Part shown: positions 59,462 through 64,000 of the stretch, in pieces
Numbering within the stretch: the first letter of the stretch is position 1
How the letters are laid out: every line of letters starts with the position of its first letter
NCBI RefSeq assembly: GCF_037975245.1
Contig: NC_092566.1
Span: 12,395,001 to 12,459,000 of the forward strand
Reading direction: 5' to 3'
Source of the DNA: Apostichopus japonicus
Taxonomy: Eukaryota; Echinodermata; Holothuroidea; Aspidochirotida; Stichopodidae
DNA length: 64,000 nucleotides
Position numbers and translations under genes: made by a program
The notes under the pieces: generated by a model
Database searches by the model: none
Told to the model about the DNA's origin: nothing
What the model saw: only the letters and a program-made list of their open reading frames with translations

Positions 59462-62400
59462 TTGCACATTTGCCCACATTTCCAGATAATGAACGTTTTC
59501 ACGAGATAACGGTTTCTCGTCTAATGCATCAATATTCTGCAAATTGACGAGTTGCACCCTTTGACGAGATCTCGACAAATGCATTTAATTTCTGCAAATT
59601 GACGAGTTGCCGCACTTTGAGATCTCGACAAAGTGACCAAAATTCCAGAATTTAACGAGAATAGCGGATCTCGTCCAATGCATCGATTTTGCACCCTTTG
59701 ACGAGATTTCGCCAATTCCATTAATTTTCTGCAAATTGACGAGTTGCACCCTTTGACGAGATCTCACCAAATGCATACATTTTTTGCAAATTGGCGAGTT
59801 GCACACTTTGCTGCCATCTCGATAAATTTCCAGAAAATTGGCGTTTTCACGAGATAACAAATCTCGTCCAATGCATCAATGTTCTGCAAATTGACGAGTT
59901 GCGCACTTTTGAGGAGATCTCGACAAAGTGATCAAAATTCCAGAATTTAACGAGTATGGCTGATCTCGTCTAATGCATCGATTTTGCACCCTTTGACGAG
60001 ATTTCGCCAATTTCATTAATTTTTCTGCAAATTTAAGAGTTGCACCCTTTGACGAGATTTCGCCAAAGGCATTAGTTTTCTGCAAATTGAAGAGTTGCAC
60101 ATTTGCCCGCATTTCCAGATAATGAACGTTTTCACGAGAACGGATCTCGTCCAATGCATCAATATTCTGCACATTTACGAGGTGCACGCTCTGACGAGAT
60201 CTCGTCCAATGCATCAATGTTCTGCAAATTGACGGGTTGCGCACTTTTGCTGCCATCTCGAGAAAATGATGAAAATTCACGTTTTCACGAGATAACAAAT
60301 TTCGTCCAATGCATCAATGTTCTGCAATTTGCCAAGTTGCACACTTTGCTGCCATCTCGATAAATTTTCAGAAAATTGGCGTTTTCATGAGATAACAAAT
60401 CTCGTCCAATGCATCGATGTTCTGCAAATTGACGAGTTGCGCACTTTGAGGAGATCTCGACAAAGTGACCAAAATTCCAGAATTTAACGAGAATAGCGGA
60501 TGTCGTCCAATGCATCGATTTTGCACCCTTTGACGAGATTTCGCCAATTCCATTAATTTTCTGCAAATTGACGAGTTGCACCCTTTGACGAGATCTCACC
60601 AAATGCATACATTTTTTGCAAATTGGCGAGTTGCACACTTTGCTGCCATCTCGATAAATTTCCAGAAAATTGGCGTTTTCACGAGATAACAAATCTCGTC
60701 CAATGCATCAATGTTCTGCAAATTGACGAGTTGCGCACTTTTGAGGAGATCTCGACAAAGTGATCAAAATTCCAGAATTTAACGAGTATGGCTGATCTCG
60801 TCTAATGCATCGATTTTGCACCCTTTGACGAGATTTCGCCAATTTCATTAATTTTTCTGCAAATTTAAGAGTTGCACCCTTTGACGAGATTTCGCCAAAG
60901 GCATTAGTTTTCTGCAAATTGAAGAGTTGCACATTTGCCCGCATTTCCAGATAATGAACGTTTTCACGAGAACGGATCTCGTCCAATGCATCAATATTCT
61001 GCACATTTACGAGGTGCACGCTCTGACGAGATCTCGTCCAATGCATCAATGTTCTGCAAATTGACGGGTTGCGCACTTTTGCTGCCATCTCGAGAAAATG
61101 ATGAAAATTCACGTTTTCACGAGATAACAAATTTCGTCCAATGCATCAATGTTCTGCAATTTGCCAAGTTGCACACTTTGCTGCCATCTCGATAAATTTT
61201 CAGAAAATTGGCGTTTTCATGAGATAACAAATCTCGTCCAATGCATCGATGTTCTGCAAATTGACGAGTTGCGCACTTTGAGGAGATCTCGACAAAGTGA
61301 CCAAAATTCCAGAATTTAACGAGAATAGCGGATGTCGTCCAATGCATCGATTTTGCACCCTTTGACGAGATTTCGCCCAATTCCATTAATTTTCTGCAAA
61401 TTTAAGAGTTGCACCCTTTGATGAGATCTCGTCCAATGCATCAACGTTCTGCAAATTGACGAGGTTCGCACCTTTGAGATCTCGACAAAGTGATCAAAAT
61501 TCCAGAATTAAACGAGAATAGCTGATCTCGTCTAATGCATCGATTTTGCACCCTTTGACGAGATTTAGCCAATTTCATTAATTTTTCTGCAAATTTAAGA
61601 GTTGCACCCTTTGACGAGATCTCGTCCAATGCATCAACGTTCTGCAAATTGACGAGGTTCGCACCTTTGAGATCTCGACAAAGTGATCAAAATTCCAGAA
61701 TTAAACGAGAATAGCTGATCTCGTCTAATGCATCGATTTTGCACCCTTTGACGAGATTTCGCCAATTTCATTAATTTTCTGCAAATTGACGAGTTGCACC
61801 CTTTGACGAGATCTCGCCGAAGGCATACATTTTTTGCAAATTGGCGAGTTGCACACTTTGCTGCCATCTCGATAAATTTCCAGAAAATTGGCGTTTTCAC
61901 GAGATAACAAATCTCGTCCAATGCATCAATGTTCTGCAAATTGACGAGTTGCGCACTTTTGAGGAGATCTCGACAAAGTGATCAAAATTCCAGAATTTAA
62001 CGAGTATGGCTGATCTCGTCTAATGCATCGATTTTGCACCCTTTGACGAGATTTCGCCAATTTCATTAATTTTTCTGCAAATTTAAGAGTTGCACCCTTT
62101 GACGAGATTTCGCCAAAGGCATTAGTTTTCTGCAAATTGAAGAGTTGCACATTTGCCCGCATTTCCAGATAATGAACGTTTTCACGAGAACGGATCTCGT
62201 CCAATGCATCAATATTCTGCACATTTACGAGGTGCACGCTCTGACGAGATCTCGTCCAATGCATCAATGTTCTGCAAATTGACGGGTTGCGCACTTTTGC
62301 TGCCATCTCGAGAAAATTATGAAAATTCACGTTTTCACGAGATAACAAATTTCGTCCAATGCATCAATGTTCTGCAATTTGCCAAGTTGCACACTTTGCT

Positions 62401-64000
62401 GCCATCTCGATAAATTTTCAGAAAATTGGCGTTTTCATGAGATAACAAATCTCGTCCAATGCATCGATGTTCTGCAAATTGACGAGTTGCGCACTTTGAG
62501 GAGATCTCGACAAAGTGACCAAAATTCCAGAATTTAACGAGAATAGCGGATGTCGTCCAATGCATCGATTTTGCACCCTTTGACGAGATTTCGCCCAATT
62601 CCATTAATTTTCTGCAAATTTAAGAGTTGCACCCTTTGACGAGATCTCGTCCAATGCATCAACGTTCTGCAAATTGACGAGGTTCGCACCTTTGAGATCT
62701 CGACAAAGTGATCAAAATTCCAGAATTAAACGAGAATAGCTGATCTCGTCTAATGCATCGATTTTGCACCCTTTGACGAGATTTAGCCAATTTCATTAAT
62801 TTTTCTGCAAATTTAAGAGTTGCACCCTTTGACGAGATCTCGTCCAATGCATCAACGTTCTGCAAATTGACGAGGTTCGCACCTTTGAGATCTCGACAAA
62901 GTGATCAAAATTCCAGAATTAAACGAGAATAGCTGATCTCGTCTAATGCATCGATTTTGCACCCTTTGACGAGATTTCGCCAATTTCATTAATTTTCTGC
63001 AAATTGACGAGTTGCACCCTTTGACGAGATCTCGCCGAAGGCATACATTTTTTGCAAATTGGCGAGTTGCACACTTTGCTGCCATCTCGATAAATTTCCA
63101 GAAAATTGGCGTTTTCACGAGATAACAAATCTCGTCCAATGCATCAATGTTCTGCAAATTGACGAGTTGCGCACTTTTGAGGAGATCTCGACAAAGTGAT
63201 CAAAATTCCAGAATTTAACGAGTATGGCTGATCTCGTCTAATGCATCGATTTTGCACCCTTTGACGAGATTTCGCCAATTTCATTAATTTTTCTGCAAAT
63301 TTAAGAGTTGCACCCTTTGACGAGATTTCGCCAAAGGCATTAGTTTTCTGCAAATTGAAGAGTTGCACATTTGCCCGCATTTCCAGATAATGAACGTTTT
63401 CACGAGAACGGATCTCGTCCAATGCATCAATATTCTGCACATTTACGAGGTGCACGCTCTGACGAGATCTCGTCCAATGCATCAATGTTCTGCAAATTGA
63501 CGGGTTGCGCACTTTTGCTGCCATCTCGAGAAAATGATGAAAATTCACGTTTTCACGAGATAACAAATTTCGTCCAATGCATCAATGTTCTGCAATTTGC
63601 CAAGTTGCACACTTTGCTGCCATCTCGATAAATTTTCAGAAAATTGGCGTTTTCATGAGATAACAAATCTCGTCCAATGCATCGATGTTCTGCAAATTGA
63701 CGAGTTGCGCACTTTGAGGAGATCTCGACAAAGTGACCAAAATTCCAGAATTTAACGAGAATAGCGGATGTCGTCCAATGCATCGATTTTGCACCCTTTG
63801 ACGAGATTTCGCCCAATTCCATTAATTTTCTGCAAATTTAAGAGTTGCACCCTTTGATGAGATCTCGTCCAATGCATCAACGTTCTGCAAATTGACGAGG
63901 TTCGCACCTTTGAGATCTCGACAAAGTGATCAAAATTCCAGAATTAAACGAGAATAGCTGATCTCGTCTAATGCATCGATTTTGCACCCTTTGACGAGAT
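59462..64000. repeat. Satellite with higher-order repeats (832/1218 bp), continues past window
   Basis: Built from related sub-units of roughly 53-56 bp with TCTGCAAATTGACGAGTTGC, CCCTTTGACGAGATCTCG and TCCAATGCATC. Higher-order copies begin at 59871, 60703, 61921 and 63139: periods 832, 1218 and 1218, the last cut by the window end. The 1218-bp form equals the 832-bp form plus two 193-bp segments (61427-61812 and its equivalent). The 14-bp palindrome GACGAGATCTCGTC recurs. Frames of up to 140 codons repeat with the array and are not genes. Confidence 0.93.

Noticed and set aside
59521-63822. Repeated frames of 60-140 codons with conserved peptides
   Set aside because: They recur at exactly the satellite period on both strands and have no start or splice context; they are by-products of the repeat.
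58485-64000. CRISPR-like array of repeats and spacers
   Set aside because: Unit composition is continuous satellite without unique spacers, and the genome is eukaryotic.

Overview
The window is eukaryotic, AT-rich and almost gene-free. THAP-finger, collagen and LINE remnants, tRNA-derived SINE-like units, hAT-like and piggyBac-like miniature elements, a hammerhead-ribozyme 'retrozyme' and long satellites point to a metazoan. A marine invertebrate such as an echinoderm is my guess from the repeat style and is not proven. I found no intact protein-coding gene; coding evidence is limited to candidate single exons and two clear pseudogene relics.

Layout. 0-6.1 kb: a nested composite of hAT-like elements. 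6.1-15.5 kb: the least repetitive stretch, with one hAT-like MITE (7318-8670) and the only gene-like signals on the minus strand: a Cys-rich/C2H2-like exon pair near 9.8 kb, a frameshifted collagen Gly-X-Y block near 12.5 kb, a THAP-finger relic near 13 kb and a well-bounded small exon at 14.3 kb. 15.5-27 kb and 46.6-56.7 kb: a duplicated array of a host unit (called S here) alternating with a miniature element (called M). 27.4-46.3 kb: an 18.9-kb insertion inside one M copy. 56.7-58.5 kb: single-copy-looking DNA with two weak exon candidates. 58.5-64 kb: a 146-bp tandem repeat, then a satellite with higher-order structure that runs off the end.

The most notable structure is a Russian doll of insertions that can be ordered from the sequence alone. 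An M element (26711-46660) has perfect 8-bp target duplications almost 20 kb apart. In its TA microsatellite sits an element (27441-46323) with ends CAGGCGCGTATCC/GGATACGCCCCTG. Inside that sits a 17,355-bp segment (28296-45650) with matching 11-bp ends, a perfect 8-bp duplication TGTGTAGT, and an unoccupied version of the same site at 2751-2758. Inside that are GGTCA-rich arrays, a piggyBac-like MITE, a SINE, further MITEs and tandem repeats. A second M copy (21544-24414) holds a truncated LINE and a 353-bp hammerhead retrozyme monomer. A third (48910-50712) holds a 1.2-kb foldback element.

Names used: A = CAGGSGCGTATCC-ended element; B = TAGTGTTT-ended element; C = CAGGGACGT-ended element; M = CATGGGTGG/CCGCCCCTG element; G = GGTCA-rich element; S = host unit between M copies.
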